Source: Bacteroidota bacterium
GTDB lineage: Bacteria; Bacteroidota; JABWAT01
Assembly (NCBI GenBank): GCA_013360915.1
Contig: JABWAT010000001.1
Location: forward strand, 404,981-468,980
Length of the DNA: 64,000 bases
Reading direction: 5' to 3'
Shown: positions 1 to 9,105 of the stretch, piece by piece
Layout: each line of letters opens with the position of its first letter
How positions within the stretch are numbered: the stretch's first letter is position 1
Made by a program: the position numbers and the translations under genes
The notes under the pieces: model-generated
The model's input: the letters and a program-made list of their open reading frames with translations, nothing else
Told to the model about the DNA's origin: nothing
Database searches by the model: none

Positions 1-111
1 GAAATGAAAAAAATGAGGGGAATGGTAAAAAGAAGACTACGCTTTTTCATGTTTTTTTCGATTAGGACCCGCAAAGATACCTTCCGGTTCCACCGGATGC
101 CAACCAGGGAA
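1..111. other. Intergenic or gene-edge sequence with no recognised feature
   Basis: I see no convincing gene here. The plus-strand reading frame that starts near base 4 runs into the antisense of the next gene and has a basic, low-complexity translation. A short inverted repeat (ACCGG/CCGGT type, about 5 bp) near 80-95 lies downstream of the minus-strand gene ending at 112 but lacks a clear U-tract. Confidence 0.4.
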
Positions 112-492
112 TTAAAAGCGGATGGTAAAAAAGGCAATCATGGTACCAGTGACCACCAGGGCAAGGGCCCAGGGGATCCAGGTTTTTTCCTCATCTGAGG
201 AATGAAGGATCTTCTCTGTTCCCTCCCGGTCTGAGCGGATCAGCTGACGGGATCCATCGGCGATTCGGATCCGGATGGAAGGAAAATTTGATTCAGGGGT
301 AACAACCAGGACATGTTCAGCCGACAGGACTTTCAACTCATCGCTGGTCAGGGACCTGATCTGATCAGGCATCAGGTAAAGTGTGTCGGCCAGAAACGAC
401 TCCGGCGGAATTCCTTCCGCCGGATAAGAGAACAAGAACAGCAGACCAAGGAAAAAGATACGGAGACCAGATTTTTTCTCCCGTCTTTTCAT
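112..492 (-). CDS. Small membrane-anchored protein of unknown function
   Basis: I do not recognise this 126-residue protein. It has a basic N-terminus followed by a hydrophobic stretch (about residues 10-27) that could be a signal peptide or anchor. A polar middle portion carries a short beta-rich patch (residues 60-85). A second hydrophobic helix sits at the extreme C-terminus (about residues 105-124). The expected topology is a small periplasmic or cytoplasmic domain between two membrane segments. Its ATG overlaps the TGA of the upstream dehydrogenase as ATGA, so it is probably translated by coupling and made together with that enzyme. No functional link to glutamate metabolism can be read from the sequence. 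Confidence 0.6.
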   Translation of the reverse strand: MKRREKKSGLRIFFLGLLFLFSYPAEGIPPESFLADTLYLMPDQIRSLTSDELKVLSAEHVLVVTPESNFPSIRIRIADGSRQLIRSDREGTEKILHSSDEEKTWIPWALALVVTGTMIAFFTIRF

Positions 493-1748
493 CCGTAAAT
501 ACCACGGATTTTTAAAGCCGTTGCCACCTTGCTGATTGCAAGAATGTAAGCACCGATGCGCAGGCTTTGGTTATGGGTGGTTGCCGTATCATATACATCA
601 TTGAAAGCAGCACGCATGGCACGGTCGAGACGGCGGTTCACTCTTTCAAGTGACCAGAAATAGCCCTGTTTATTCTGTACCCATTCAAAATAGGAAACAG
701 TTACCCCACCCGCATTGGCAAGGATATCGGGTATCACCATGATTCCCTTGCTGTTCAGAATCGGGTCGGCTGCTGCCGTTGTCGGGCCATTGGCGCCTTC
801 TGAAATGATCTTTGCACGGATTTTATCCGCATTTTTCTCGGTGATCTGATCTTCCTTGGCCGCGGGAACCAGAACGTCGACTTCGAGGGTCAGCAGTTCC
901 TCATTGGTGATCGGTTCACCACCGGTCCAGCCATGAAGCGTTCCTTTATTCTTCTCGGAATAACGCATGGCATCGTAGACATCGATTCCCTTTTTGTTAA
1001 AGTACGCTCCGGATACATCTGAAATGGCAATGACTTTACAGCCCTGGTCATACAGCAACTTGGCGCTGATGGAACCGACATTTCCAAATCCCTGAACGGC
1101 CACGGTTGAATGGTTCGGATCGAGATTCAACCGCTCCATGGCTGCGAGCGTTACATCCATCACGCCGCGTCCGGTGGCTTCTTTGCGTCCCAGAGATCCG
1201 CCGAGAATAATGGGTTTTCCGGTTACCACACCCGACACCGTCTGGTGTTTATGCATAGAATAAGTATCGACAATCCATGCCATAACCTGTTCGTTGGTTC
1301 CCATATCAGGGGCCGGAATATCGCTATCCGGTCCAAAAATATTGATCAGGTTTGCGGTATACCGTCTTGTGATCTTTTCAAGCTCGGTCTGGGTCAGCTC
1401 GCGGGGATTACAGATGATACCGCCTTTTGCTCCACCAAAGGGAACATTGACCACGGCACATTTCCAGGTCATCCAGGCGGCGAGTGCTTTTACTTCGTCA
1501 AGTGAAACGTCGGGAGCATATCGGATTCCTCCCTTTCCCGGTCCCATGACATCATTGTGAATGACACGATAACCTTCAAACACTTTAATGGTACCATCGT
1601 CCATCTGAATGGGGATCGAGACGATGTGCTGACGCATGGGGGTTTTGAGAAATTCACGGATTCCCGGTTCGAGGCCAAGAATATCGGAGGCCACTTCAAA
1701 GCGGGCAAGCATATCCTGAAAGGGATTATGCGGAGTGGGAGCAGTCAT
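489..1748 (-). CDS. gdhA: Glu/Leu/Phe/Val-type dehydrogenase (glutamate dehydrogenase), paralogue 1
   Basis: This enzyme is expected to carry out reversible oxidative deamination of glutamate to 2-oxoglutarate and ammonia in the cytoplasm. At 419 residues it has the length of hexameric GDH. The substrate region shows GPGKGGIR (Lys72), TWKCAVV (Lys96) and GGAKGG (Lys108, the usual catalytic lysine). PAPDMGT contains the conserved Asp148. The dinucleotide fold has GFGNVG at 220-225. The start is ATG with AAGG about 6 nt upstream. It lies downstream of a second, similarly sized dehydrogenase but has its own upstream region with a plausible promoter, and it is coupled to the small gene that follows. 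The exact amino-acid substrate cannot be told from the sequence alone; glutamate is most likely. Confidence 0.93.
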   Translation of the reverse strand: MTAPTPHNPFQDMLARFEVASDILGLEPGIREFLKTPMRQHIVSIPIQMDDGTIKVFEGYRVIHNDVMGPGKGGIRYAPDVSLDEVKALAAWMTWKCAVVNVPFGGAKGGIICNPRELTQTELEKITRRYTANLINIFGPDSDIPAPDMGTNEQVMAWIVDTYSMHKHQTVSGVVTGKPIILGGSLGRKEATGRGVMDVTLAAMERLNLDPNHSTVAVQGFGNVGSISAKLLYDQGCKVIAISDVSGAYFNKKGIDVYDAMRYSEKNKGTLHGWTGGEPITNEELLTLEVDVLVPAAKEDQITEKNADKIRAKIISEGANGPTTAAADPILNSKGIMVIPDILANAGGVTVSYFEWVQNKQGYFWSLERVNRRLDRAMRAAFNDVYDTATTHNQSLRIGAYILAISKVATALKIRGIYG

Positions 1749-1818
1749 AGGAAACCTTCATGATAGTTAGTGAACAGAGGTGGCCTTACTGGTCAGTGAA
1801 AGGCCATTTTCTGACTTG

Positions 1819-1848
1819 TGAAGATAGTAATTCGGGTTCATTTATCAA
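1819..1848 (-). promoter_or_regulatory. Predicted Bacteroidota-type promoter for gdh paralogue 1
   Basis: Read on the minus strand, TTG (1846-1848) is followed after 19 nt by TATCTTCA (1819-1826). This resembles the Bacteroidota form TTG-N19/20-TAnnTTTG with two mismatches at the end of the -7 box. It lies about 70 nt upstream of the start codon at 1748. Confidence 0.35.
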
Positions 1849-1895
1849 CATCCGGCCAAACAGCGCACCCATTTCCAATCAAACTCTCATTAAAT

Positions 1896-1923
1896 AAAAA
1901 AGGGCCGGAAAACCGGCCCTTTT
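1896..1923 (-). terminator. Intrinsic terminator of gdh paralogue 2
   Basis: An 8-bp stem AGGGCCGG/CCGGCCCT (1901-1908 and 1913-1920) with an AAAA loop is flanked by an A-run on one side and a T-run on the other. On the minus strand the hairpin is followed by TTTTTATTTA. It sits 20 nt past the stop of the gene ending at 1942. Confidence 0.85.
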
Positions 1924-1941
1924 AATGGAATCCAAGATTAC

Positions 1942-3198
1942 TCAGGGAAAAACGCCACGTAGTTTAACCGCTTCAGCCACGCGCGCAATGGACAGCGCAT
2001 ATGCTCCGTTCCGGTTATGAACCCGATGTTTTTCTGCAGTGGCAATAACAGCATCGAAACTGTCGTCCATGATTTCCTTCAGGTACTTAAGGATATCAGG
2101 GGTTTTCCAGAAGAAACTGTAATTATCCTGTACCCACTCAAAATAGGATACGGTCACCCCACCTGCATTTGACAATATATCCGGAATGACAAAAATCCCT
2201 TTATCAAACAAAACAGGGTCAGCATCAGGTGTGACTGGGCCATTCGCGGCTTCCGCGATTATACGAGAACGGATTAAGGAAGCATTTTCTTCTGTTATCA
2301 CGTTTTCCAGGGCGGCGGGAATAAGGATGTCGACTGCCAATTCTAACAGCTCCTCGTTCGATATTTTTTCGGATCCCTTATAACCAATGACGCTTCCTGT
2401 TAGTTCTTTATGAATGGAAACATCGGTGGGATTTAAACCGCGTGTATTGAGAATCCCTCCCTTTGAATCGCTGACAGCAATGACTTTGGCACCCAGTTCA
2501 TACATAAGACGTGCGGCAATCGCACCGGCATTACCGAAGCCTTGAACAGCAACTGTGGCTCCTTCCAGATTAAGACCAAGCTTTTTTGCAGCTTTCATAA
2601 TCGTATAAACACATCCCTGTGCGGTTGCTTCATTACGGCCCTGCGATCCACCCAACGGGATTGGTTTGCCAGTTACGACGCCCAGAGAGGAATGACCTTT
2701 AATCATTGAAAAGGTATCCATGATCCAGGCCATGGTTTGTGAGTTTGTGTAAACATCGGGTGCAGGAATATCACGGTCAGGTCCGATGATAACGGCTATC
2801 TCGCTGGTGTAACGACGGGTTACCCGTTCCAATTCAGTCTGGGAGCATTTCTTCGGATCGATAATCACACCGCCTTTTGCACCGCCAAAAGGAATTCCAA
2901 CCACTGCGCATTTCCATGTCATCCAGGAGGCTAGTGCCTTTACTTCATCAAGAGTGACCGATGGGTGGAACCGGATTCCGCCTTTTCCGGGTCCGCGGGC
3001 CGTGCTGTGCTGAACCCGGTAGCCGGTCACAGAAATCACCTTTCCATTATCGAGTCTGACCGGAAAATTCACGGTTAATTCGCGTTCAGGCAACCGGATG
3101 TGGTTCCGGTAATTGTCATCAAGATTGATCAGATCAGCCGCCTGGTCAAAGTTCCGCAGAGCACTTTCAAACGGGTTTATCACGGTACGGGTTTCCAT
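1942..3198 (-). CDS. Glu/Leu/Phe/Val-type dehydrogenase, paralogue 2
   Basis: This is a 418-residue paralogue of the downstream dehydrogenase, colinear with it. GPGKGGIR (Lys72), TWKCAVV (Lys96), GGAKGG (Lys108) and PAPDVYT (Asp148) fall at the same residue numbers. The Rossmann motif here is GFGNAG instead of GFGNVG. AGGA lies about 6 nt before the ATG. It ends in its own strong terminator, so the two genes are separate transcription units rather than one operon. The two proteins have clearly diverged (for example in the first 40 residues and in the helix around 240-280), which argues against a recent duplication. One copy may prefer a different amino acid or cofactor, or serve the opposite direction; that is inference. 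Confidence 0.92.
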   Translation of the reverse strand: METRTVINPFESALRNFDQAADLINLDDNYRNHIRLPERELTVNFPVRLDNGKVISVTGYRVQHSTARGPGKGGIRFHPSVTLDEVKALASWMTWKCAVVGIPFGGAKGGVIIDPKKCSQTELERVTRRYTSEIAVIIGPDRDIPAPDVYTNSQTMAWIMDTFSMIKGHSSLGVVTGKPIPLGGSQGRNEATAQGCVYTIMKAAKKLGLNLEGATVAVQGFGNAGAIAARLMYELGAKVIAVSDSKGGILNTRGLNPTDVSIHKELTGSVIGYKGSEKISNEELLELAVDILIPAALENVITEENASLIRSRIIAEAANGPVTPDADPVLFDKGIFVIPDILSNAGGVTVSYFEWVQDNYSFFWKTPDILKYLKEIMDDSFDAVIATAEKHRVHNRNGAYALSIARVAEAVKLRGVFP

Positions 3199-3502
3199 AG
3201 TCTTTCCTTTCGGCAGGTTAAATTAATACGGCGTAAACGTACCAAAAAACCCACACCCTGACAACAGACCCAGAACCCGAAAATCATCTCTAATTATCTT
3301 TTAATGACATTTTCTTGACTTTACTTTTTTAATAAAAACATTAAGCATTTACAATATGATGGGGGGGGTTTATTCACAATGCAATCAAATCACCCCGGAC
3401 CAGATAGTCCGGGATTAATTTGTAAGGTGAAAGAAAGGAAAATTGGTGTATAAAGTGGTTTCGGTCGCAGAAAAAATTTGGTATGAACGACCGGTATTGC
3501 GG
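3199..3502. other. 304-bp intergenic region with a G8 tract and a hairpin
   Basis: I see no gene in this stretch. It holds the upstream region of the dehydrogenase at 1942-3198, an AT-rich block (3290-3350), an uninterrupted run of eight G at 3361-3368, and a 7-bp hairpin at 3394-3413. A possible promoter for the dehydrogenase (TTG-N17-TAATTTAA, minus strand, around 3213-3245) has a short spacer and is not convincing. Confidence 0.5.
3394..3413 (-). terminator. Hairpin downstream of the aldo/keto reductase
   Basis: The inverted repeat CCCGGAC / GTCCGGG with a 6-nt loop could end the transcript of the gene finishing at 3503, about 90 nt upstream on the plus strand. The minus-strand downstream tract (TGATTTGATTG) is only weakly T-rich, so this is a tentative terminator. 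Confidence 0.4.
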
Positions 3503-4525
3503 TCAGTCGCGGATGATGGATGACCAGGTACCACCCGTCATCACGTCCTTTACACCCTCACCCGACAGAAAATCATGAGGAAAACCGAGGGGAATCTGAC
3601 TGACCTGATTCAGAGCAGTCATGTCCTCATCATCCAGAGAAACCGACAGGCAACCCAATGCATCTGAAAGCTGGTCAGGGCGACGGGCCCCCACGATGGG
3701 AATGGATTTTTTCACTTGTTGTCTGATCCAGGCCAGCGCAACCTGAGCCGGGGTTACGTTCCATTTTTCAGCCACGGAAAGCACCTGTCTTGCAATGGTC
3801 TGATTCCGTTCATTCAGCCGTTCGCTGGTTGGTGCGAGACGACCCGGCTTTTCCTCACCCTTAAGGTATTTTCCAGTTAAGGCACCACCGGCCAACGGGG
3901 CCCAGGGTGTCAGGGTCATTCCGAAGCCAGCGGCCATCGGGATGAGCTCTCTTTCGGGTGTTCTCTGTATCAGGCTGTACTCGACCTGAAGCGCCGCAAA
4001 GGAAGTCCAGCCCTTTAATTCTGCCAGCACATTTGACCTGGCCACCACCCAGGCGGGTGTATCAGAAATACCCAGATAATGGACTTTCCCTGACCGGATC
4101 AGATCATCCAGAGCTCGCATGATTTCCTGTTCAGGGGTTGTTGAATCCCAGGCGTGGACCCACAACAGATCAATAAAGTCGGTTTTCAGTCGTTTCAGAC
4201 TTCCCTCGACCGACCGGATCAGGTTTTTTCGGTGGTTTCCCGAGAAATTCGGATCGCCTTTGCGGTCATAGAGTGTGTATTTGGTCGCCAGGACAAAATG
4301 ATCACGGTCGGATGCGATAAAATCGCCCACCAATCGTTCACTGGTTCCTTCTGTATATCGGTTGGCCGTATCAATAAAATTTCCACCCGCCTGTGCATAG
4401 ACTTCAAAAATGGACCGGCTGGTGATTTCATCGGCCCCCCAACCCCACTCGGTCCCGAAAGTCATGGTACCCAGCGCAAGTTCTGAAACCCGGCAACCGG
4501 TTTTTCCTAATAACTGATATTTCAT
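3503..4525 (-). CDS. Aldo/keto reductase family oxidoreductase
   Basis: This is a cytoplasmic NADPH-dependent aldo/keto reductase of the YghZ/general-stress type. The catalytic tetrad is visible: Asp in FIDTANRY, Tyr five residues later, Lys in LATKYTLYD and His in LLWVHAWD. The chosen start is the ATG at 4525. An in-frame GTG at 4534 would overlap the end of the upstream SDR gene and has no Shine-Dalgarno-like sequence, whereas GAG lies 8 nt before the ATG. The start lies 2 nt after the SDR stop codon, so the two oxidoreductases are translationally linked and share an operon with fructose-bisphosphatase. The substrate cannot be predicted. Confidence 0.88.
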   Translation of the reverse strand: MKYQLLGKTGCRVSELALGTMTFGTEWGWGADEITSRSIFEVYAQAGGNFIDTANRYTEGTSERLVGDFIASDRDHFVLATKYTLYDRKGDPNFSGNHRKNLIRSVEGSLKRLKTDFIDLLWVHAWDSTTPEQEIMRALDDLIRSGKVHYLGISDTPAWVVARSNVLAELKGWTSFAALQVEYSLIQRTPERELIPMAAGFGMTLTPWAPLAGGALTGKYLKGEEKPGRLAPTSERLNERNQTIARQVLSVAEKWNVTPAQVALAWIRQQVKKSIPIVGARRPDQLSDALGCLSVSLDDEDMTALNQVSQIPLGFPHDFLSGEGVKDVMTGGTWSSIIRD

Positions 4526-4527
4526 TG

Positions 4528-5202
4528 TTACCACTCTATTGGTTTTCTATCGCGGAAAAATCCGCCGGTGGGGGGATTTTCCATGGTTGCCAGCCAGATG
4601 GCCGTATCAGCACCGGTTTCCACAGACCGGTGAGCCCCTGCTCCTCCCATGTCGGTTTTTACCCAACCCGGGCACATGGAATTGATACTGATGCCATCGC
4701 CTGCAAGTTCTCTTGAAAGGATTTTAGTCATCCCGTTCAAGGCCAGTTTGGATAACCGGTAAGCCATGTGTCCTGTTCCCATTCCGTGAAGTGCTCCCAT
4801 TCCACTTGACAGATTCACCACACGCGGATCGTCAGACTGGCAAAGCAGCCGGTGGAAAGTCCGGATCATCATCCAGCTTCCTGAAACATTCGTGTCATGG
4901 GTATCGTTGAGGATTCCCCGTGTAATGGTAATAGAGGACGATTCATCCACCATGATGCCAGCATTGTTTATCAGGACATCCAGATGTCCGAATCGGGTTT
5001 CCACCTGTTCTGCAGCCCGCAGGATGCTTGTATCATCGGTCAGGTCCAGTTGAATCGGGATAATGGATTCGCTTTGAAATTGTCTTTCAGAAGGCTGACG
5101 CATACCGGCAAGGACTGTAAATCCGGCCAGGGCCAACCCATCGGCAATTCCTTTTCCGATTCCACGGTTCGCACCGGTTACCAGGGCAATTCTAGTTTTC
5201 AT
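4528..5202 (-). CDS. Short-chain dehydrogenase/reductase (SDR)
   Basis: This is a classical SDR of 224 residues. It shows the cofactor loop TGANRGIG (residues 9-16), the NNAG motif (79-82), and the Ser/Tyr/Lys catalytic set with Ser132/133, Tyr148 and Lys152 in AYRLSK. After CPGWVKTDM the protein ends with a short tail, so it is somewhat shorter than the usual 240-250 residues. It lies 8 nt downstream of the fructose-bisphosphatase gene and abuts the aldo/keto reductase gene. Proteins of this subgroup (carbonyl-reductase-like) reduce a variety of carbonyl compounds; no specific substrate is indicated. Confidence 0.88.
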   Translation of the reverse strand: MKTRIALVTGANRGIGKGIADGLALAGFTVLAGMRQPSERQFQSESIIPIQLDLTDDTSILRAAEQVETRFGHLDVLINNAGIMVDESSSITITRGILNDTHDTNVSGSWMMIRTFHRLLCQSDDPRVVNLSSGMGALHGMGTGHMAYRLSKLALNGMTKILSRELAGDGISINSMCPGWVKTDMGGAGAHRSVETGADTAIWLATMENPPTGGFFRDRKPIEW

Positions 5203-5210
5203 TCTGCTCC

Positions 5211-6239
5211 TTATCCATGGGCGGCGGCCAGATCGGCCTGCCGGATAAATTCCATGGCTTGTTCAACATCCCTGGTGGACCCGATCAAAAGGGGAACCCG
5301 CTCGTGCAATTCTTTGGGGTGAATATCCAGAATACGCTGATATCCGTTGGTGGCTTTTCCACCGGCCTGCTCAACCACCATCGCCAATGGATTGCATTCA
5401 TAAAGAAGGCGCAACTTTCCATTGGGTGATTTGGCCGTGCCGGGGTAAATGTAAATTCCTCCGTAGAGCAGGTTTCTGTGAAAGTCGGCCACAAGCGATC
5501 CGATATACCTCGAAGAATAGGGACGGTTGGTCTGTTTATCGGATTGTTTCAGCCAGGTAATGTAAGCCTTTGTAGGTTCGTTAAATGAATCCCAGTTGCC
5601 TTCATTGATGGAATAGATGGCCCCCTTTGCCGGCGTCTTCATATCGGGATGGCTGAGCAGGAACTCACCGCAGGTGGGGTCATAAGTAAACCCGTGAACC
5701 CCATTGCCGGTGGTGTATACAAACATGGTGCTCGATCCGTACAACACATATCCTGCACCCATCTGCTTATAACCCGGCTGAAGAATATCGCGCATTTCGG
5801 CAACATGCCCAATGGGACTCTGGCGTTTAAAAATGGAAAAAATGGTTCCGATTGACACGTTTGCATCGATATTGGAAGAGCCATCCAACGGATCAAAAAT
5901 GACGACATACTTTCCGTTTCTGGATTTCTTATCCAGCTTAATCAGATCATCTTCCTCTTCGCTTGCCATGGCACAAACTACGCCATCATGACTGAGGACC
6001 GACTTGAAAACCTCATTGGCGTAGACATCGAGCTTTTTCTGAACATCCCCGGTGGCATTCTGTTCGCTGGTCACTCCCAGAATATCCACCAGACCTGCTT
6101 TTCTGACATCGCGGGTGACAATTTTTGCCGCAAGGGCCAGATTATAAAGAATTTTAGTAAACTCTCCGGTTGCTGCCGGAAACCGGCGTTCCTGTTCAAT
6201 AAAATGCCGGTCAATGGTAACAATACTCTGAAATTTCAT
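5211..6239 (-). CDS. fbp: Fructose-1,6-bisphosphatase, class I
   Basis: This enzyme hydrolyses fructose 1,6-bisphosphate to fructose 6-phosphate in gluconeogenesis, in the cytoplasm. The 342-residue protein carries the class I metal-binding signature FDPLDGSSNID at about 115-125, preceded by the acidic SEEEDD patch at 93-98 that supplies further metal ligands. The sugar-phosphate region with NPLAMVVEQAGGKATNG is near the C-terminus. The start is ATG with AGGA about 6 nt upstream. It is the first gene of a three-gene run with the SDR and aldo/keto reductase genes. A split transketolase is encoded about 20 kb away in the same window, so carbon can flow between triose, hexose and pentose phosphates. 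Confidence 0.95.
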   Translation of the reverse strand: MKFQSIVTIDRHFIEQERRFPAATGEFTKILYNLALAAKIVTRDVRKAGLVDILGVTSEQNATGDVQKKLDVYANEVFKSVLSHDGVVCAMASEEEDDLIKLDKKSRNGKYVVIFDPLDGSSNIDANVSIGTIFSIFKRQSPIGHVAEMRDILQPGYKQMGAGYVLYGSSTMFVYTTGNGVHGFTYDPTCGEFLLSHPDMKTPAKGAIYSINEGNWDSFNEPTKAYITWLKQSDKQTNRPYSSRYIGSLVADFHRNLLYGGIYIYPGTAKSPNGKLRLLYECNPLAMVVEQAGGKATNGYQRILDIHPKELHERVPLLIGSTRDVEQAMEFIRQADLAAAHG

Positions 6240-6394
6240 GGTTGGTCCTTTTTTATTGCAATATACTCACATTCCCGGCTGGTTGTCAGTAGCTGCGGAT
6301 CACGACAGATGGATGATAATCAATGAGATAGAGGAAGAAGCGCTTCCAACACGTTGACGGAAAGGATTTCCTGCAGAAATCAGGACCTGCCTGC

Positions 6395-8182
6395 TTACCG
6401 GTTCCCCGATTCCTGATCCTGGTATTGTAACTGATAGAGGCGGTGGTAAATTCCGCCAGCCGTCATAAGTTCACGGTGAGTTCCCGTTTCTTTCAGTTCA
6501 CCTTTATGCATTACAAATATGCGGTTACAAATACGGACCGTGGAAAGTCTGTGTGCAATGATGATGGCGGTCCGTCCGGTCAGAATGGTTTCGGTGGCCT
6601 GCTGAATACGGTGTTCGGTATCGGTATCGACTGAACTGGTCGCTTCATCCAGGATCACCACCGGTGGATTAAACAGCAGGATCCGGATAAAACTGATAAG
6701 CTGTCTTTGTCCGGCCGACAAATTTCCTCCCCGCTCGGTCACCTGAAACTGATAACCACCAGGAAGGGCTTCAATAAAGGAATGAGCCTGCACCCGCCCG
6801 GCTGCCCGGTAAACTTCTTCTGGCAGAAAGTCATCCCGGCCCAGAGTCAGGTTTTCATATACAGTCCCCGAAAACAGAAAAACATCCTGCAGCACCACTC
6901 CGACCGAGGCGCGGAGTGATTTCAGGTCATACGCTTCAAGCGGGTGACCATCCAGATAAATCTGACCCTGCTGATAGGGATAAAACCGGTTTATCAGACT
7001 GATTATGGTTGTTTTTCCTGCACCTGTTGCACCCACAAGCGCAATTTTCTCGCCAGGTGCCACATGAAAACTGACATCTTTCAATATCCAGTCATTCTCA
7101 TTATACCGGCTCCAGACATTCTGAAAACGGATATCACCTTGCCAGGAGTCCGGTTTCAGTGTCCCTGACTGGCGTTCGACATCCTCCTGACGGTCAAGCA
7201 GCTTAAAGATCCGTTCAGAGGAAGCCATGGCCCTCTGTAAAATGTCATACTTTTCACTCATATCGCGGATCGGTCTGAAAAACATTTCCACGTACTGAAT
7301 GAACATAAAAAGGATTCCGAAAGTAAGGGAGCCCTGAACCACTTCTCCTCCCCCGTACCAGACAATGAGTGCAATGGCCAGCGCGGAGAGGAAGTCGATA
7401 GCCGGGTAAAAGACACTGTAATAATAAATTCCCCTGACGTGTGCATCACGGTGATCGCGGTTAATCTGGGCAAATTTACGCGCTTCCCGTTCTTCCCGGT
7501 TAAAAATCTGGACAATGCTCATTCCGGTTATATGTTCCTGCAGAAACGACATGAGCCTTGCCACATGTCCCCTGACCTCGAGATAAGATTCTCTGGCCTT
7601 CCGGCGGAAAAGAAACGAACCATAGATCATCAGCGGGAGAACGGAAAGGGTTACAAGGGACAATTTCCAATCGGTATAGAACATCAGGATCAGAATGATG
7701 ATCAGCTTGAACAGATCACCAAATACAGCCACAAGGCCCGAAGAAAACAATTCATTCAGAACTTCAACATCACTGGTAACCCTTGCGATCAGTCTTCCAA
7801 TCGGGTTTCGGTCAAAGAAACGAAGATTCAATGTCTGAAGAAATGAAAAAACCGTTTCACGTAACCCAAAAATGGCCTTTTGGCCCAGTAATTGAGTCAG
7901 ATAAGTGAGGGCGTACTGAGCAATGACATCGAGAATCAATAAAAGCAGAATCAGTGAACCAATCAGGTGCAGGCCTTCCCAGTCTGCTGTTGCAATGTGC
8001 TGATCGATGGCAATCTGAGCAAGCCATGGCCTTAGCGGCCCCAGCACACTGCCGGCAACCGAAATCAGAACACCGGCCACCACCAGTTTTTTGTACGGAG
8101 CAATAAAAACCAGGAGCCGGCGTAAAAGGGACAGGTCGAAGGATTTTCCTGATACTTCGTCATCACTGACCGGCTGGCTCAT
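6395..8182 (-). CDS. ABC exporter half-transporter, YheH-like subunit (consensus catalytic site)
   Basis: This is a fused permease-ATPase of 595 residues. Six membrane helices lie in residues 20-310. The ATPase has Walker A GATGAGKT (384-391), the Q-loop Gln432, signature LSAGQ (488-492), Walker B VVILDE (508-513) with the catalytic Glu, and the switch His544. The LSAGQRQL signature with LDEATSS is what is seen in the YheH-like half of heterodimeric multidrug exporters, whose partner carries LSGGQ and LDD. Exactly that partner is encoded at 9105-10868. The start overlaps the RNase Z stop as ATGA. It is probably an inner-membrane exporter of drugs, lipids or lipid-linked molecules; the substrate is unknown. 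Confidence 0.9.
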   Translation of the reverse strand: MSQPVSDDEVSGKSFDLSLLRRLLVFIAPYKKLVVAGVLISVAGSVLGPLRPWLAQIAIDQHIATADWEGLHLIGSLILLLLILDVIAQYALTYLTQLLGQKAIFGLRETVFSFLQTLNLRFFDRNPIGRLIARVTSDVEVLNELFSSGLVAVFGDLFKLIIILILMFYTDWKLSLVTLSVLPLMIYGSFLFRRKARESYLEVRGHVARLMSFLQEHITGMSIVQIFNREEREARKFAQINRDHRDAHVRGIYYYSVFYPAIDFLSALAIALIVWYGGGEVVQGSLTFGILFMFIQYVEMFFRPIRDMSEKYDILQRAMASSERIFKLLDRQEDVERQSGTLKPDSWQGDIRFQNVWSRYNENDWILKDVSFHVAPGEKIALVGATGAGKTTIISLINRFYPYQQGQIYLDGHPLEAYDLKSLRASVGVVLQDVFLFSGTVYENLTLGRDDFLPEEVYRAAGRVQAHSFIEALPGGYQFQVTERGGNLSAGQRQLISFIRILLFNPPVVILDEATSSVDTDTEHRIQQATETILTGRTAIIIAHRLSTVRICNRIFVMHKGELKETGTHRELMTAGGIYHRLYQLQYQDQESGNR

Positions 8183-9105
8183 GGTTGATGCCCTCCCAGA
8201 GTCAGTTTCATGAAATCATCCCCCAACCGCGTCGTTGGAAATTCAGACCGGGCTTCGTTGAGCAGAGGAGTCAGATCCTGATACCGTGCACTGTAATGGA
8301 ACAGAACCAGTTCTCCTGCAGAGGCTTCCCTTGCCACTTTTCCAGCCTCGCGGGCGGTCGAGTGACCCGTTTCTTTGGCTTTTTCGGTCAATTCATGAAG
8401 ATAGGTTGCTTCATGCATCAGCAGGTCGGTTTCCCTGGCCAGATCAACCGACCGGCTGCAATACCGGGTGTCGGTGACATAGGTGAAAGATAAACCCGGC
8501 AGATCTGGGCCAATGACTTCACGCGGAGAAACCCATTCACCCTTTTTATTCAGTACCGGCTTCCCCTCTTTCAGGTCCTTAAAGCTGGGGCCCGGTATCA
8601 GTCCCAGAGCCTCGGCCTTTACCAGGTCGATATGACCGGGCCGCGTCTTTTGCTGAAATCGGTATCCGAAAGCTGGCACCCGATGGTCCAGACTGACCGT
8701 CAGAAGCTGCCAGAAAGGTGTATCCAGGATGACAACAGGTTGGTTGGTAAATTCCAGTTCTATGATGTCGATTGGAAAATCCGCAAAAAATTGCTGATGC
8801 CGCTGAGCCGTTTCCAGAATGTCGGCAATTCCCTTTGGCCCGATGACCGTCAGCTTATCGGACTTATTCGAATAATTAATGCTGCTGATCAATCCCGGAA
8901 GTCCGAAACAGTGGTCACCGTGGAGGTGAGTGATGGCAATGGTATGGATTTTTGTGGGATGAAGCTTGATTTTTTTCAGTTGAAACTGAGTTCCTTCCCC
9001 GCAATCAAACAGGATGTATTCATGGTCCAGACCCAGAACAGTGGCCGACAGATTCCGGCGGAGCAACGGTACAGCAGAACTGGTTCCTAAAATGGTTACT
9101 TCCAT
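8179..9105 (-). CDS. rnz: Ribonuclease Z (tRNase Z)
   Basis: This metallo-beta-lactamase-fold endonuclease processes the 3' ends of tRNA precursors in the cytoplasm. The 308-residue length is typical of the short bacterial form. The zinc ligands are visible: HLHGDH at 60-65, the Asp in TDTRYC, the HEATY segment, GHSTAREAG and the late His in LFHYSARY. The gene is squeezed between the two halves of a heterodimeric ABC exporter, with its ATG overlapping the upstream TGA (TGATG) and its stop overlapping the next ATG (ATGA). Co-translation with the exporter is therefore likely. The placement is odd for a housekeeping RNA enzyme and may just reflect operon packing. Confidence 0.94.
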   Translation of the reverse strand: MEVTILGTSSAVPLLRRNLSATVLGLDHEYILFDCGEGTQFQLKKIKLHPTKIHTIAITHLHGDHCFGLPGLISSINYSNKSDKLTVIGPKGIADILETAQRHQQFFADFPIDIIELEFTNQPVVILDTPFWQLLTVSLDHRVPAFGYRFQQKTRPGHIDLVKAEALGLIPGPSFKDLKEGKPVLNKKGEWVSPREVIGPDLPGLSFTYVTDTRYCSRSVDLARETDLLMHEATYLHELTEKAKETGHSTAREAGKVAREASAGELVLFHYSARYQDLTPLLNEARSEFPTTRLGDDFMKLTLGGHQP

